Origin: Phycisphaerae bacterium
GTDB lineage: Bacteria > Planctomycetota > Phycisphaerae > UBA1845 > Fen-1342
NCBI GenBank assembly: GCA_028279405.1
Contig: JANQNU010000013.1
Coordinates: 1 to 64,000, forward strand
DNA: 64,000 nt
Direction: 5' to 3'
A program made the translations under genes and the position numbers. Shown here piece after piece: positions 36,451 through 44,983 of the stretch. A model generated the notes under the pieces. It was not told the DNA's origin, searched no databases, and saw nothing but the letters and a program-made list of their open reading frames with translations. The stretch's first letter is position 1. Every line of letters begins with the position of its first letter.

Positions 36451-37019
36451 CCGGACGGAAGCTGTCTGTACGCGAAACGTGGCTGCTCGCGATCCTGCCG
36501 GCGAGCGTGATCCTGGTGGTCAGCTTCCTGCTACCCAACGGTAAGAGAGAAGTCGCGCGCCTGCAATCGCAGATTCGATCAGCACCAAATGACGCGCAAT
36601 ACACCACGCAGTTTCGAGAGCTGACGACGCAACTCAATGATGCACGCCAACACCACGAGCAGTTGCAGCACCGGCGTGCAGCCGCGGACGCCGAGTTGGC
36701 TCGCCTGGACAGCCCAGCTCGGCTACGCCTATCCCGCCCGCTGGCGGATTGTTTTCGCGCGTTGAGCGACCGGATGGCGAAGACCGGCGTCGTGATCGTC
36801 GCGACTGAGCTGGCGACGCCGGAGAAGCATGGAGACGAATCCCTCCGACGCTGGGAGTTGACGCTGGCGGGATCCTGGCAGCAGGTCAGCAGGGCGCTGG
36901 CTGACGATACGCTGGCACCGGACGGGCTGGTGGTTGCGTCGTTGAAGATGCACGACGTCAGCCTCCGGTCGCAGATCCGCCGCTGGACCCTGATCGTTGC
37001 AGAAAGCGAGCCCGCATGA
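36447..37019 (+). CDS. GspM/PilO-like inner-membrane platform protein
   Basis: 190 residues. A membrane helix at about 13-31 (TWLLAILPASVILVVSFLLP) is followed by a coiled coil (about 35-85) and a small ferredoxin-like domain (SDRMAKTGVVIVATELATPE, WELTLAGSWQQVSRALAD). This layout is that of GspM/PilO, partners of GspL/PilN. It overlaps both neighbours by four bases, so it belongs to the same coupled series. Assignment rests on architecture and position. Confidence 0.7.
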   Translation: MTGRKLSVRETWLLAILPASVILVVSFLLPNGKREVARLQSQIRSAPNDAQYTTQFRELTTQLNDARQHHEQLQHRRAAADAELARLDSPARLRLSRPLADCFRALSDRMAKTGVVIVATELATPEKHGDESLRRWELTLAGSWQQVSRALADDTLAPDGLVVASLKMHDVSLRSQIRRWTLIVAESEPA

Positions 37020-38236
37020 GCCACGATAACACCACAAGATCAGCCCCACGAGGAACTGAGGAGGCCGCGCACAAGCGTTTGGAAGATCTGCTGCGCCTTT
37101 GCGTCGCGCGCGACGCGAGCGATCTACACCTGGTGCAGGATGAGCGTCCCTATCTCCGCGTGCATGGCCCGTTGCAGCCGCTGGATGGCGAGGCGATTCT
37201 CGATAGACAGGAGATGGCGGCTATCGGGCACTTCCTGGCCCCGCGCTTTGAGCACGTGGCTGAGGGGCATGGTACGAACGGGAGCGTCGACGGCTCGTTC
37301 TCAGCGAATGACGGGACACGGTTTCGCTTCAATATCTACCGCCGCAGCGGTGGGTTGGCGATCGCTCTGCGTCGGCTGGAAGAGCGTTTCCGCGGTCTTG
37401 CAGAGTTGGGCCTGCCCGAGTCACTCTACCGGCTATGCGATTTGCCGAGCGGACTGGTGGTGGTCAGCGGTGCCACGGGGGCGGGTAAGAGCACGACGCT
37501 GGCGACGCTCATCGACCGTATCAATCGGAATCATCCCTGTCACATCATCACGATCGAAGATCCGATCGAGTATGTACATTCATCCGCCCAAGCACTCGTA
37601 AATCAGCGTCAGGTTGGCACCGACGCCGGCAGCTTCAACGAAGCTCTTGTGGCGAGTCTTCGGCAGGACCCCGACGTGGTACTGGTCGGCGAGATTCGCG
37701 ACCTCGACACAATTCGAACGGCAATCACCGCTGCCGAAACAGGCCATTTGGTCTTCACCACCGTGCATGCGGGTGACTGCGTGAGCACGATCGAGCGGCT
37801 CGTTGGCGTTTTTCCGGGAAACGAGCAGGACTCGATTCGACAGCAACTGGCGCTGGTGCTGCGCTGCGTCGTAAACCAGCGCCTGTTGGTGGCGGACGGC
37901 GCAACCACGCATACGGCGGAAGCGACTGCGCAGCGGCAGCGCGTCGTCGCCAGCGAGGTGATGTTCGTGACGTCGGCGGTGGCGAACCTGATCGTCACCG
38001 GCAGGGGTAGCCAGATGTACAGTGCCATCGAGGCCGGCGGGAACGTGGGTATGCAAACGTATGAACAGGATTTCGCGCGTCTGTGGTTTGAAGGGAAGAT
38101 CTCGGAGCGCACAGCGACCACGGCCGCGAAACGCGCCGATCTGGTTCGCGATCGTCATTTGCAGTTGCAGCGCAAAAGCGGCCGTCCGGTCGCGGTTGCT
38201 GGCAGACCGGCATCGGCGAGTGGGGGCCGATCATGA
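37016..38236 (+). CDS. PilT-like twitching/retraction ATPase
   Basis: 406 residues. The secretion ATPase core is complete: Walker A GATGAGKS (about residues 157-164), Asp box around HIITIEDPIEYVH, Walker B VVLVGEIRD and His box ETGHLVFTTVHA. The start DLLRLCVARDASDLHLVQDE is the classic PilT N-terminus. PilT proteins power pilus retraction. Its presence in the same overlapping operon as a GspE/PilB ATPase argues that this machine makes dynamic, retractable filaments rather than only exporting proteins. The C-terminal 40 residues are low-complexity basic. Confidence 0.88.
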   Translation: MSHDNTTRSAPRGTEEAAHKRLEDLLRLCVARDASDLHLVQDERPYLRVHGPLQPLDGEAILDRQEMAAIGHFLAPRFEHVAEGHGTNGSVDGSFSANDGTRFRFNIYRRSGGLAIALRRLEERFRGLAELGLPESLYRLCDLPSGLVVVSGATGAGKSTTLATLIDRINRNHPCHIITIEDPIEYVHSSAQALVNQRQVGTDAGSFNEALVASLRQDPDVVLVGEIRDLDTIRTAITAAETGHLVFTTVHAGDCVSTIERLVGVFPGNEQDSIRQQLALVLRCVVNQRLLVADGATTHTAEATAQRQRVVASEVMFVTSAVANLIVTGRGSQMYSAIEAGGNVGMQTYEQDFARLWFEGKISERTATTAAKRADLVRDRHLQLQRKSGRPVAVAGRPASASGGRS

Positions 38237-40059
38237 GCCAGGTAAACTTGCGCGATTCCGCCGCGTCGACCGAGACAGCGGATCGCCGCGCGTCTGCCCG
38301 GCGCCGCGCGAGCGCGTTGGTTCATTTGTTGATTGACGGTTCCGGTCGGTTGGATGGAAAGCTGCTTGACGTATCGCAGTATGGCGCCCGCATCCAGCTC
38401 GCGGATGGCGTCGACGATTTGAGGGAACGGCAGCCCATCACGGTTGAATACCCGGATGACGACACGATCAGACGTGCCGGCGTCGTCGCCTGGGTTTCCC
38501 CACAGGCGCCGGTCTCCGTCGGGATCCAGCTGACGGACAACGGTTCAGTCGCGCTCGAGCCGGTCGACCTCGACGAGGTGACGATTGACGCCGGACTCGC
38601 ACTCCGTTTGGCGGGCGACCGTGCGAATCGCTGGCAGGTGCTGCCATTCGCTGGGGGGACGGACACGGTATGCGTGGCCGCCGTCGCGGTTCCCGCTCCC
38701 CGTGTGCTGAGTGGTCTGCAACGGTTGTACCGCGCCAACATTGAGGTGCATCTTACGACCAACGATGCGCTTCGCCGGGCGCTGTCCCGGATATACAGTG
38801 GCAACTACGGATCGCGCGCGGATGGCAGCGTTTCCATGGATCGGGGCGCGTCCATTGACCACGGCGGCTCGATCGACATGGACTCGATCGGCGCGGCTGA
38901 CGAAGACGCCGTTACGCTCTGCGAACAACTCCTTGCGACTGCGACGCTGCACAATGCAAGTGACCTGCACATCGATACGTTTGAGGATGGCGTTCGTGTT
39001 CGGTTGCGGGTCAACGGACAGCTGGAGGATTTTCGCTGGGTCGACGCCGAGCGCGGTCTCACGTTGATCAGCCGGATCAAGGTCCTGTCCGGACTCGACA
39101 TCGCCGAGCGTCGCGCGCCGCAGGATGGCCGGATGCGCTATGAGCATGGCGATGTCAAAATCGACATTCGCGTCGCTTCGTTGCCGGCAAAGAAGGGCGA
39201 GCGGCTGACGCTCCGCCTTCTCGCGCGCGACACGGACCGGTTGACACTTCCCCGTTTGGGGATGTCGGCGCACCATCTGGAGCTGTTCAACGCCGCGATT
39301 CGCAAACCGCACGGCATGGTGCTGCTTACCGGGCCCACCGGTAGCGGAAAGTCCACGACGCTCTATGCGGCGATTCGACAACTGCTCGCCGAGGCACCGC
39401 TCAACGTGATCACGATCGAGGATCCCGTCGAATACCAGATTGACGGCATCACCCAGGTCGAGATTGATCAGGCGGAGAAAGTCACCTTTGCGAGCGCGCT
39501 GCGCAGTGCCTTGCGACATGATCCGGACGTCATCATGGTCGGCGAAATTCGAGACCCTGAAACGGCGAGCATCGCGGTGAAAGCGGCACTGACGGGACAC
39601 TTGGTCTTCAGCACCCTGCACACGAATACAGCGGTCGGCGCGGTCACGCGTCTGCGCGATATGGGTGTGCCGCTGTACCTGGTCGCCGCGACGTTGCGCC
39701 TGGCAGTCGCTCAACGGCTGGTGCGCCGACTCTGCCGCCATTGCGCAAAGGCGCAGCAATGTCCCGGAACGCTGGCGGCTGCCCTTGGCCGCCCGGAGCT
39801 GGAAGGGCAGTTGATCAATGAACCCGTCGGCTGCCTCTACTGCGGCCAGCGGGGTTACAGCGGACGGCTGGCACTCTTCGAGGCAGCGCCCAACGATGCC
39901 GCGTTCGCGAAACTCATCTCAGTCGGCGCTGCAGACGAGGAAATGACCGCGTTGATGAATGACAACGGACTACCCACCATTACCGATGATGCGACCGACA
40001 AGCTGCGGAGTGGAGCAACGAGCGCCGCCGAGCTGCTCCGCAACGTCATGGTGGTCTAA
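38233..40059 (+). CDS. GspE/PilB-type assembly ATPase with N-terminal PilZ-like domain
   Basis: 608 residues. Residues 18-100 look like a PilZ domain, with an Arg cluster (RRASARRRAS), DVSQYGARIQL (D-x-S-x-x-G, 46-51) and AGVVAWVSPQAPVSVGIQL. About 105-185 fit the GspE N-terminal domain. From about 225 comes the ATPase: Walker A GPTGSGKS (about 367-374), ITIEDPVEYQ, Walker B VIMVGEIRD, His box TGHLVFSTLHTN and a four-Cys zinc site (CRHC ... CLYC, about 500-540). It drives pilus or pseudopilus polymerisation. A fused PilZ suggests direct c-di-GMP control, by inference from the motif. ATGA overlap with the PilT-like gene. Confidence 0.88.
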   Translation: MSQVNLRDSAASTETADRRASARRRASALVHLLIDGSGRLDGKLLDVSQYGARIQLADGVDDLRERQPITVEYPDDDTIRRAGVVAWVSPQAPVSVGIQLTDNGSVALEPVDLDEVTIDAGLALRLAGDRANRWQVLPFAGGTDTVCVAAVAVPAPRVLSGLQRLYRANIEVHLTTNDALRRALSRIYSGNYGSRADGSVSMDRGASIDHGGSIDMDSIGAADEDAVTLCEQLLATATLHNASDLHIDTFEDGVRVRLRVNGQLEDFRWVDAERGLTLISRIKVLSGLDIAERRAPQDGRMRYEHGDVKIDIRVASLPAKKGERLTLRLLARDTDRLTLPRLGMSAHHLELFNAAIRKPHGMVLLTGPTGSGKSTTLYAAIRQLLAEAPLNVITIEDPVEYQIDGITQVEIDQAEKVTFASALRSALRHDPDVIMVGEIRDPETASIAVKAALTGHLVFSTLHTNTAVGAVTRLRDMGVPLYLVAATLRLAVAQRLVRRLCRHCAKAQQCPGTLAAALGRPELEGQLINEPVGCLYCGQRGYSGRLALFEAAPNDAAFAKLISVGAADEEMTALMNDNGLPTITDDATDKLRSGATSAAELLRNVMVV

Positions 40060-40084
40060 ACGGCTCAAGGAGATCGGTAACCAG

Positions 40085-41299
40085 ATGGCCGCCTTCGCCT
40101 ACACCATCCGCGATTCTTCCGGACGGTCGAGCAGTGGCACGCTTGCAGCCGACAACGCCGCCGAGGCGTCGGCGACGCTACGCGGGCAAGGGGCGATTCT
40201 GCTCCGCTTGCGCCCGGTGCCCGAAAGACGCAACACCGCGCCCACGCGTAGGACGCCGTGGAGCGCTCTTCGGTGCCAGCCGAAGTCGGCCCCGGTCGAG
40301 GTCTCGCTCAAACAGATCGCCGTCATGCTCCGTAGCGGATTGACGTTGCTGGAGACGCTGCGAACGGTTTCCGAACAGTCCACATCGGGCCGCATGCGCC
40401 GCACGTGGGACGAGGTCGCAAGCGCGGTGCGCGGCGGAGCGACCCTGACAAGCGCGATGATGTCACTCAACCGATTTGACCGCATCGTCACCGAGCTCGT
40501 GCAGGTCGGCGAGCAAACCGGGCAGCTCGATGTTGTCCTGGATCGGGCCGCTGATGCGCTCGAACGGCGTCGACTGCTGAAGGCGCAGATGGTTTCCGCG
40601 CTGCTGTATCCGACAATCGTTCTGCTAGCGGCGGTCGGAGTAACGGTCTTCATCCTCACGTACGCTATTCCACGATTGACGGTGTACCTGAAGGCGCTCG
40701 GTCGCCCTCTTCCCGCGATGACCCAGATCCTCGTGGACGTCAGCGACTTCCTCTTGACGCAATGGCCGGTACTGCTTGGCCCGACTGTGCTCGGGATCGT
40801 GCTGTTCAGCGTGGCCTACTCCGCTCCCATCGGTCGACTTGCAGTCGATACCGTCCTGCTGCGGATCCCGCTCATGGGCTACATCTTGCGGACGGGGGCC
40901 ACGGCGGCGCTGAGCCGATCGTTGTCGTTGCTGCTCGCGAGTGGCGTCAGCATCGTTGAGGCCCTCCGCACCTGCCAGGAGTTGCACGCCAACCGGCGTC
41001 TGGCCCTGATTCTGGCGCGCAGCCGAGAGCGCGTGATGGCCGGCGATCCGATCGCCCCAACGGTCAAGTTGCCCGGCGGCTTCATGCCGATGCTGGCCAG
41101 TATGGTGGACGCGGGCGAACGCTCCGGACAGCTGGACCGGACCCTGCTGGAATGCGCGGTCTACCACGAGCAGCGCCTGGAAGCCCTTATTCGCGTCCTT
41201 TCAAGTGTCATCGAGATCATCGTCGTCGTGACAGTCGGCGGCATCGTCGGTTACGTCTACGTTGCATTCATGCTCGCGCTATACGGAGCTGCACTTTGA
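40085..41299 (+). CDS. GspF/PilC-like inner-membrane platform protein
   Basis: 404 residues with the two-repeat GspF layout. Repeat 1 at about 78-200 (QIAVMLRSGLTLLETLRTVS, ALLYPTIVLLAAVGVTVFIL) and repeat 2 at about 280-400 (SLSLLLASGVSIVEALRTCQ, IEIIVVVTVGGIVGYVYVAF) each have a helical domain and membrane helices. It anchors the assembly ATPase and moves pseudopilins from the membrane. AAGGAG lies 13 bases before the ATG, rather far. Its stop overlaps the secretin TTG start. Confidence 0.88.
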   Translation: MAAFAYTIRDSSGRSSSGTLAADNAAEASATLRGQGAILLRLRPVPERRNTAPTRRTPWSALRCQPKSAPVEVSLKQIAVMLRSGLTLLETLRTVSEQSTSGRMRRTWDEVASAVRGGATLTSAMMSLNRFDRIVTELVQVGEQTGQLDVVLDRAADALERRRLLKAQMVSALLYPTIVLLAAVGVTVFILTYAIPRLTVYLKALGRPLPAMTQILVDVSDFLLTQWPVLLGPTVLGIVLFSVAYSAPIGRLAVDTVLLRIPLMGYILRTGATAALSRSLSLLLASGVSIVEALRTCQELHANRRLALILARSRERVMAGDPIAPTVKLPGGFMPMLASMVDAGERSGQLDRTLLECAVYHEQRLEALIRVLSSVIEIIVVVTVGGIVGYVYVAFMLALYGAAL

Positions 41300-43296
41300 T
41301 TCGTTTCTGTTTGAACGATCACGGATACCTGCTGTTGCTGCTGCTCGCGGCTTCGACTCAGGCGCAAACCCCGTCCGATGACACTAAGCGCGATCCGACA
41401 GTGCCGCCCGAGGCGCTGCGGGAATTCGTGTCGAGCGCGGACCGATCCACCAGTCCCGCACAAGGCGTCGCGATCGTTACGATGGGCGCGGGTGGCCGTT
41501 TCAGCGAGGTGCGATTTGTAGATGTCTCGCTCGCACGGGCCGCGGCTGAGTTGGGCGTCGCTGCCAACGCCAATGTTGTGGTAAGTCGAGCAGTCGCGGA
41601 TCAGCGCCTCACGCTGACGCTGCGGAACATCGACCTTCAGGGAGTGCTGGACGCGATCGCTGTCTCTCAGGGGCTCGTGAGCCGGCGCGACAGCTCCAGC
41701 GGCGTCAACGTCCTCGCGAGCCCCGAGGAATTCCAGCGCGACGTCTCTGCCTTCCGCACCGAGCGAACCGCGGTATTCACGCTCCTGTATCCGAACGCGA
41801 CCGACGTCGTCAGGGCCATTGGCGATGTGTTCGGCGAACGTGTCGTTGTGACAGACGGTGCCAACCAGCAGTTCGACCAGAATTTCATCGAGCTCCAGGA
41901 TCGCTTGCGGCGGTTCGATCTCATCGAGAGCCGCAGTCGCGGCCTGACGGGCTCCATCGGTGGTACACAGATCAACAACCAGGGCTTCTTCGGCCAGGGG
42001 TTCGGTCGCGGTGCGTTCAATCAAGGTTTGCGTGGCAACCAGGGCTTCAACAACCGGCGCATTGCTCGTCCACGCAGCTTGCGCGAGCAAGACCAACTGA
42101 ATCTGACGCCCGAGGAAGCGCGCGAACTAGCCGCATCCGAAGACATCGGCGTGGAGGGTACCGCCGCGGGTGAACGCGTCCGCCGCAGTGCCCTGACATA
42201 CGTTACGGCGATTCCGCGCCTCAACCGCATCATCGTGCGTTCGGCGGACCCGCAGACGCTCGCCGACATCAGAGCGCTCATCCAGCGACTCGATGTCCCC
42301 ACACCACTGGTATTGCTCGAGGTCCGCGTGTTGCGTATCGATTTGAGCGACGGGCTCGATCTGGGCCTGAGCGTGACGTTCCAGGCCGGCGAAGGGGCCG
42401 GCGCCTTTTCGTCGGGCGAGCTTGCAGCGCCACCCGCCGGGTCAGTGCTCCCTGGAGGAACCGGGTTCAGCGCCACGGCGGGGCTGCTACAGATCGTTTC
42501 GAGCAACGTGCAAGCCCGCCTCGAACTGCTCCAGTCCAAGGGCCGCGTCACCGCTCTTGCGACGCCCGTATTATTGACGGCGAACAATGAAGTCAGCCGC
42601 ATCTTTTCAGGTGAGCAAGTGCCGATCGTGATCGGCTTTACCGAACCGCAGGTCATTACGGGCGGTGTCGGCGCGCAGACAACACTTCCGGCTACGCCAG
42701 TGACTGAGCTGCGCGATGTCGGTACGGACCTCCTGATCACAGCGAACATCAACGCGGATCGAACGGTGACCCTGCGACTCCTGCAGGAGACCAGCTCGGT
42801 GAATCCGGCCGGCGCCACGATTGTCGTTCCGGTCACAACTGGAGTCGCCGGCACAGCCTTCGCCAATCAATCCGTGGATACGGTGCTCAGTCAATCCGCC
42901 AGCGGCACGATCGTTGCGCAGGACGGGCAACTGCTCGCTTTCGGCGGCCTGATCGAGGAATCGGAATCAGATGTACGTGAGCAAGTTCCGATCCTCGGTG
43001 ATCTGCCACTGGTCGGGTTCCTATTCCGTCGCCAGAGCACCGAGATCAGCCGCAGTGAATTGGTCATCCTGATTCGCCCCTACGTGATCAGCACCCCGAC
43101 CGACGGCGATCGCATCAGCCGCGACCTGCTGGACGCCATCAGCGATCACCCGTACCGCCCGCGCGGAGCCGGTCCGCCCGATGGCGAAGTCGATGACCTC
43201 GGCGTGTTCCGAGACAGGCAGCCGACATTCGATCGATCGCTATTCGATGCGTTACGCCCATACAGCATACCTCCGTCAAACAAGGAGTCGGAGTGA
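41296..43296 (+). CDS. Secretin (GspD/PilQ-like outer-membrane channel)
   Basis: 666 residues from a TTG start that overlaps the upstream TGA (TTGA), with a signal peptide (YLLLLLLAASTQAQ). N-domains cover about 60-340 with a Gly/Asn/Gln-rich linker (INNQGFFGQGFGRGAFNQGL, about 230-255). The secretin domain runs from about 360 to 605, with VPVTELRDVGTDLLITANI-like and LAFGGLIEESESDVREQVPI followed by LGDLPLVGFLFRR signatures. It forms the outer-membrane pore for the pseudopilus. The tail after 605 is unique. It overlaps the following GTG as well (GTGA). Confidence 0.9.
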   Translation: MIRFCLNDHGYLLLLLLAASTQAQTPSDDTKRDPTVPPEALREFVSSADRSTSPAQGVAIVTMGAGGRFSEVRFVDVSLARAAAELGVAANANVVVSRAVADQRLTLTLRNIDLQGVLDAIAVSQGLVSRRDSSSGVNVLASPEEFQRDVSAFRTERTAVFTLLYPNATDVVRAIGDVFGERVVVTDGANQQFDQNFIELQDRLRRFDLIESRSRGLTGSIGGTQINNQGFFGQGFGRGAFNQGLRGNQGFNNRRIARPRSLREQDQLNLTPEEARELAASEDIGVEGTAAGERVRRSALTYVTAIPRLNRIIVRSADPQTLADIRALIQRLDVPTPLVLLEVRVLRIDLSDGLDLGLSVTFQAGEGAGAFSSGELAAPPAGSVLPGGTGFSATAGLLQIVSSNVQARLELLQSKGRVTALATPVLLTANNEVSRIFSGEQVPIVIGFTEPQVITGGVGAQTTLPATPVTELRDVGTDLLITANINADRTVTLRLLQETSSVNPAGATIVVPVTTGVAGTAFANQSVDTVLSQSASGTIVAQDGQLLAFGGLIEESESDVREQVPILGDLPLVGFLFRRQSTEISRSELVILIRPYVISTPTDGDRISRDLLDAISDHPYRPRGAGPPDGEVDDLGVFRDRQPTFDRSLFDALRPYSIPPSNKESE

Positions 43297-44687
43297 TCTC
43301 GGGTAGCTACAGAGGTACGCCACACAACGATCTCGTGGTAGCAACCTTCGCAATGCTGATCATTGGAGGCTGCGCCGCTCCGACAAAGCGCGACCCGGCG
43401 TCCGCCCGATTCGACGGCGCCGGCAGCCAGTTGTTGCGCGTTGACTCCGGATCGGTGATGCTCGGGAGCACGACCACCGGGGCCATGTCGCCTGACGTGC
43501 TGCTCGCGAGGGTCCGCAAGCACCTCGCATCACAGAACGAGCTCGGCGCCGCAAACATCGTGGAGACCTATCCTGATGTCGCCGAAGCGTTGCTGCTCGC
43601 TGATAGCATTCACGACCGACCCGAAACCCGATTCGTCGCGCGCTGTCGTGATCGGCTGGCGGCACCGATCGCCGGCGGTTGGCACGCATTGCTGGATCAC
43701 CGGCTCGGGCACCCCGATCACTATCACCCTTATGTCGCGCAGCGTGCTGCATGGTGGCGGGCGTATCGTGCGGGCGAGTTTGAGACGGCACTGGGCCTGC
43801 CACTCGAGCCGCCGGCTTCGGCACCGGCACCGTGGTTCGCGGTGGAGGCCTACACGCTGCGCGCCACGGCTGCCTTGACGTCCGGACATCCTGATCAAGC
43901 CGAGCGGCTGTTTCGCAGTGCCGCGGATTCGGCGACGGCCTTCGACAACACGATTCGGGGCCGCAATCAGTTCTTTGCCGCACTCGCTTGCAAGGTCGGT
44001 GGCCGGTTATCGGCGGCACTGCAACTCCGTGGCGAGGCGATGCAGTCTGTTTCGCCCGGGCAGTGTACCGACCCTTTGGTGGTGCGGCTGCTGCTCGAGA
44101 TCACGCCGTCCCGCGCGCATGACGACCGCTGGCCGCATCGCCGGCTGCTCTTTCGCTTGGGGGAGCTGGAATACGCCCGCGGCGCGCCGCAGGCGGCCCT
44201 CTTGAGCTGGAAAAGGGCTGAGGCGAAGCTGGGGCCCGAACCTGCGGACGCACGGCTGCGGCTTGCCCAGGCCGACGCTCTACTCGCTTTGCAGCAGATC
44301 GAACCAGCCACTGCGCTCTTGCTAAGTCTTGATCGAACACCGCTACGCCCCGAAGCGCTGGCCAAGCTCGGGATGCTGTATCTGCGGCAGGGCCGTGTCG
44401 AGACGGGGCTGAGTTTCATGGAACAGGCGGTGGCTGACACGTCGCCGGCTTCACACGCGCATATCCACGCTGACTACGCACTGGCGATGCTTGCGGCAGG
44501 CGATGAAGAGACAGCGCTGGAGCATCTCCACGCGGCCCGGTCTGCTTTCGATCGCCACGGCGACCGCGCGGGAGTCGCTACGACCTTGGAAAACGAGCTT
44601 CGCTTTCTGCTTGCCAGGAACGACCGCGCGCGGGCGCTGAAACTCCAACGGATGTTGGCACGCGTACACCGACTTGAGACTCCGTAG
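43293..44687 (+). CDS. TPR-containing lipoprotein of the secretion operon
   Basis: 464 residues. The N-terminus has a lipobox (ATFAMLIIGGC). The remainder is mainly alpha-helical with TPR-like pairs (ATAALTSGHPDQAERLFRSA, LGELEYARGAPQAALLSWKR, LGMLYLRQGRVETGLSFMEQ). GTG start overlapping the secretin stop. By analogy with PilF/PilW pilotins, TPR lipoproteins help secretins reach or assemble in the outer membrane; here that role is inferred from position and architecture. It has no recognised enzymatic motif. Confidence 0.7.
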   Translation: MISGSYRGTPHNDLVVATFAMLIIGGCAAPTKRDPASARFDGAGSQLLRVDSGSVMLGSTTTGAMSPDVLLARVRKHLASQNELGAANIVETYPDVAEALLLADSIHDRPETRFVARCRDRLAAPIAGGWHALLDHRLGHPDHYHPYVAQRAAWWRAYRAGEFETALGLPLEPPASAPAPWFAVEAYTLRATAALTSGHPDQAERLFRSAADSATAFDNTIRGRNQFFAALACKVGGRLSAALQLRGEAMQSVSPGQCTDPLVVRLLLEITPSRAHDDRWPHRRLLFRLGELEYARGAPQAALLSWKRAEAKLGPEPADARLRLAQADALLALQQIEPATALLLSLDRTPLRPEALAKLGMLYLRQGRVETGLSFMEQAVADTSPASHAHIHADYALAMLAAGDEETALEHLHAARSAFDRHGDRAGVATTLENELRFLLARNDRARALKLQRMLARVHRLETP

Positions 44688-44770
44688 GCAGCGAGGGTGG
44701 CCAGAGACCGTCACATAGCGACCAACTGATCATCGTAGGTGAGTTTTGCCGAACCGGATGTGAGGAAGAA

Positions 44771-44983
44771 ATGAACTGGAAGAGCAAGACCGCCGCGATG
44801 CTAATCGCAGCAGCGACGTTGTCCACGCAGACCGGCTGCGATTTTAACATCGAGGATTTTCGCCTCCTGCGTATCCGGGAGTTCACCGACGGGCCATGGC
44901 TACGCATCGAGGATGTCAACGGCGAAACCCAGATCCAATTCTTCGGAATCGAGATCGTCCGAGACCGAACTGCGGATGAATGA
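44771..44983 (+). CDS. Small lipoprotein
   Basis: 70 residues. A lipoprotein signal (KSKTAAMLIAAATLSTQTGC, Cys about residue 23) is followed by a short polar, beta-like domain (FRLLRIREFTDGPWLRIEDV). GAGGAAG precedes the ATG. It is the last gene of the secretion region, 83 bases after the TPR lipoprotein. Family not recognised. Confidence 0.6.
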   Translation: MNWKSKTAAMLIAAATLSTQTGCDFNIEDFRLLRIREFTDGPWLRIEDVNGETQIQFFGIEIVRDRTADE

